Shown here: positions 63,711-64,000 of the stretch, in pieces | Numbering within the stretch: the stretch's first letter is position 1 | Layout: each line of letters begins with the position of its first letter | NCBI RefSeq assembly: GCF_030734285.1 | Contig: NZ_CP132294.1 | Coordinates: forward strand, 1,736,001 to 1,800,000 | From: Natronococcus sp. AD-5 | Lineage (GTDB): Archaea > Halobacteriota > Halobacteria > Halobacteriales > Natrialbaceae | Length of the DNA: 64,000 bases | Direction of reading: 5' to 3' | The notes under the pieces: generated by a model | Seen by the model: only the letters and a program-made list of their open reading frames with translations | What the model was told of the DNA's origin: nothing | Databases searched by the model: none | Position numbers and translations under genes: made by a program

Positions 63711-64000
63711 ATGACTGATCACGAACTTCCACCACTTCCATACGATTACGACGCACTGGAGCCGGCGATCTCGGAGCAGGTCGTCACCTGGCACCACGAC
63801 ACGCACCACCAGGGGTACGTCAACGGCCTGAACACCGCCGAGGAGGAACTCGCCGAGAACCGCGAATCGGGCGACTTCGACACGACGCCGGCGGCGATGG
63901 AGAACGTCACCCACAACGGCTGTGGGCACTACCTCCACACGCTGTTCTGGGAGAACATGTCGTCCGACGGCGGGGGCGAACCCGAGGGCGACCTCGCCGA
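63711..64000 (+). CDS. sod: Superoxide dismutase (Mn/Fe type), partial
   Basis: 96 codons seen before the window ends. HELPPLPYDYDALEPAISEQVVTWHHDTHHQGYVNGLN carries the first metal His and the YVNG(L) active-site region; NVTHNGCGHYLHTLFWENM carries the second His (HYLHTLFWENM). Dismutates superoxide in the cytoplasm. The C-terminal D-x-W-x-x-x-H ligands lie outside the window. Confidence 0.95.
   Translation, partial: MTDHELPPLPYDYDALEPAISEQVVTWHHDTHHQGYVNGLNTAEEELAENRESGDFDTTPAAMENVTHNGCGHYLHTLFWENMSSDGGGEPEGDLA

Noticed and set aside
1-64000. CRISPR array, prophage or full insertion sequence
   Set aside because: No regularly spaced direct repeats, no transposase or integrase motifs, and no phage structural genes were seen on either strand.

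Overview
The window is a piece of a haloarchaeal chromosome. Evidence: high GC with strongly GC-rich third codon positions, very acidic proteins, archaeal information-processing genes (TFB, GINS, PriS, RpoD/N/K, Cdc48, TmcA, L7Ae), Tat-type lipoprotein signals, many leaderless genes with a TATA/Box A about 25-35 nt before the start codon, and haloarchaea-specific families (HTH_10/Bat-like regulators, DUF7344-type winged helices, the rnhA-operon protein, halocyanin). Gene content and order resemble Natrialbales, but that placement is inference. No prophage, CRISPR array, complete insertion sequence or rRNA is visible.

Layout. 1-777: 5' part of a polysaccharide deacetylase-like lipoprotein, cut by the window edge. 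1.1-5.2 kb: a spermidine/putrescine-type ABC transporter operon. 5.4-7.5 kb: a TrkH K+ transporter whose reading frame breaks in a run of eight G, followed upstream by a decayed TrkA_C-like remnant. 7.5-12.7 kb: endonuclease III, DUF371, an M14 carboxypeptidase, an alkaline-phosphatase-family protein, a tiny leaderless gene and inorganic pyrophosphatase. 12.9-16.5 kb: PadR regulator, rnhA pair, TFB, GfcR. 16.8-24.4 kb: two HAD hydrolases, an HTH_10 regulator with a tiny coupled upstream ORF, acyl-CoA dehydrogenase, a repeat-bearing Tat lipoprotein, PanB and an alpha/beta hydrolase. 24.6-27.2 kb: small HSP20/CS-like protein coupled to Cdc48. 27.5-36.2 kb: regulators, peroxiredoxin, GINS-PriS, GNAT, archease-RtcB, MoaA. 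36.2-39.7 kb: an overlapping DUF4129/DUF58/membrane-protein operon. 39.9-48.2 kb: the conserved tRNA-Ser, rps13-rps4-rps11-rpoD, tRNA-Leu, rpl18e-rpl13-rps9-rpoN-rpoK-eno-rps2, mvk-ipk supercluster. 48.2-50.5 kb: a gene-poor stretch. 50.5-56.6 kb: RNase J, IdsA-type prenyl synthase, VWA lipoprotein, GltX. 56.8-60.9 kb: halocyanin-like protein, a small Cys-rich protein, DUF456, a truncated SDR pseudogene and TmcA. 61.1-62.8 kb: rpl7ae-rps28e-rpl24e-ndk behind a highly structured leader. 63.1-64.0 kb: a DUF7344-type protein and the start of superoxide dismutase.

How genes work together: mvk, ipk and idsA supply the archaeal isoprenoid-lipid pathway; GINS and PriS act at the replication fork; archease and RtcB join tRNA exons; RpoD/N/K and TFB belong to transcription. 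The most interesting non-coding signals are two structured leaders: one with a kink-turn-like internal loop before the gene for L7Ae, itself a kink-turn-binding protein, and one with a perfect three-way-junction fold before RNase J. Other points worth a look are the homopolymer frameshift in trkH, the Cdc48 small-protein coupling, an apparent fusion in the DUF58 protein, a 95-residue acidic tail on eL24, and two gene remnants.
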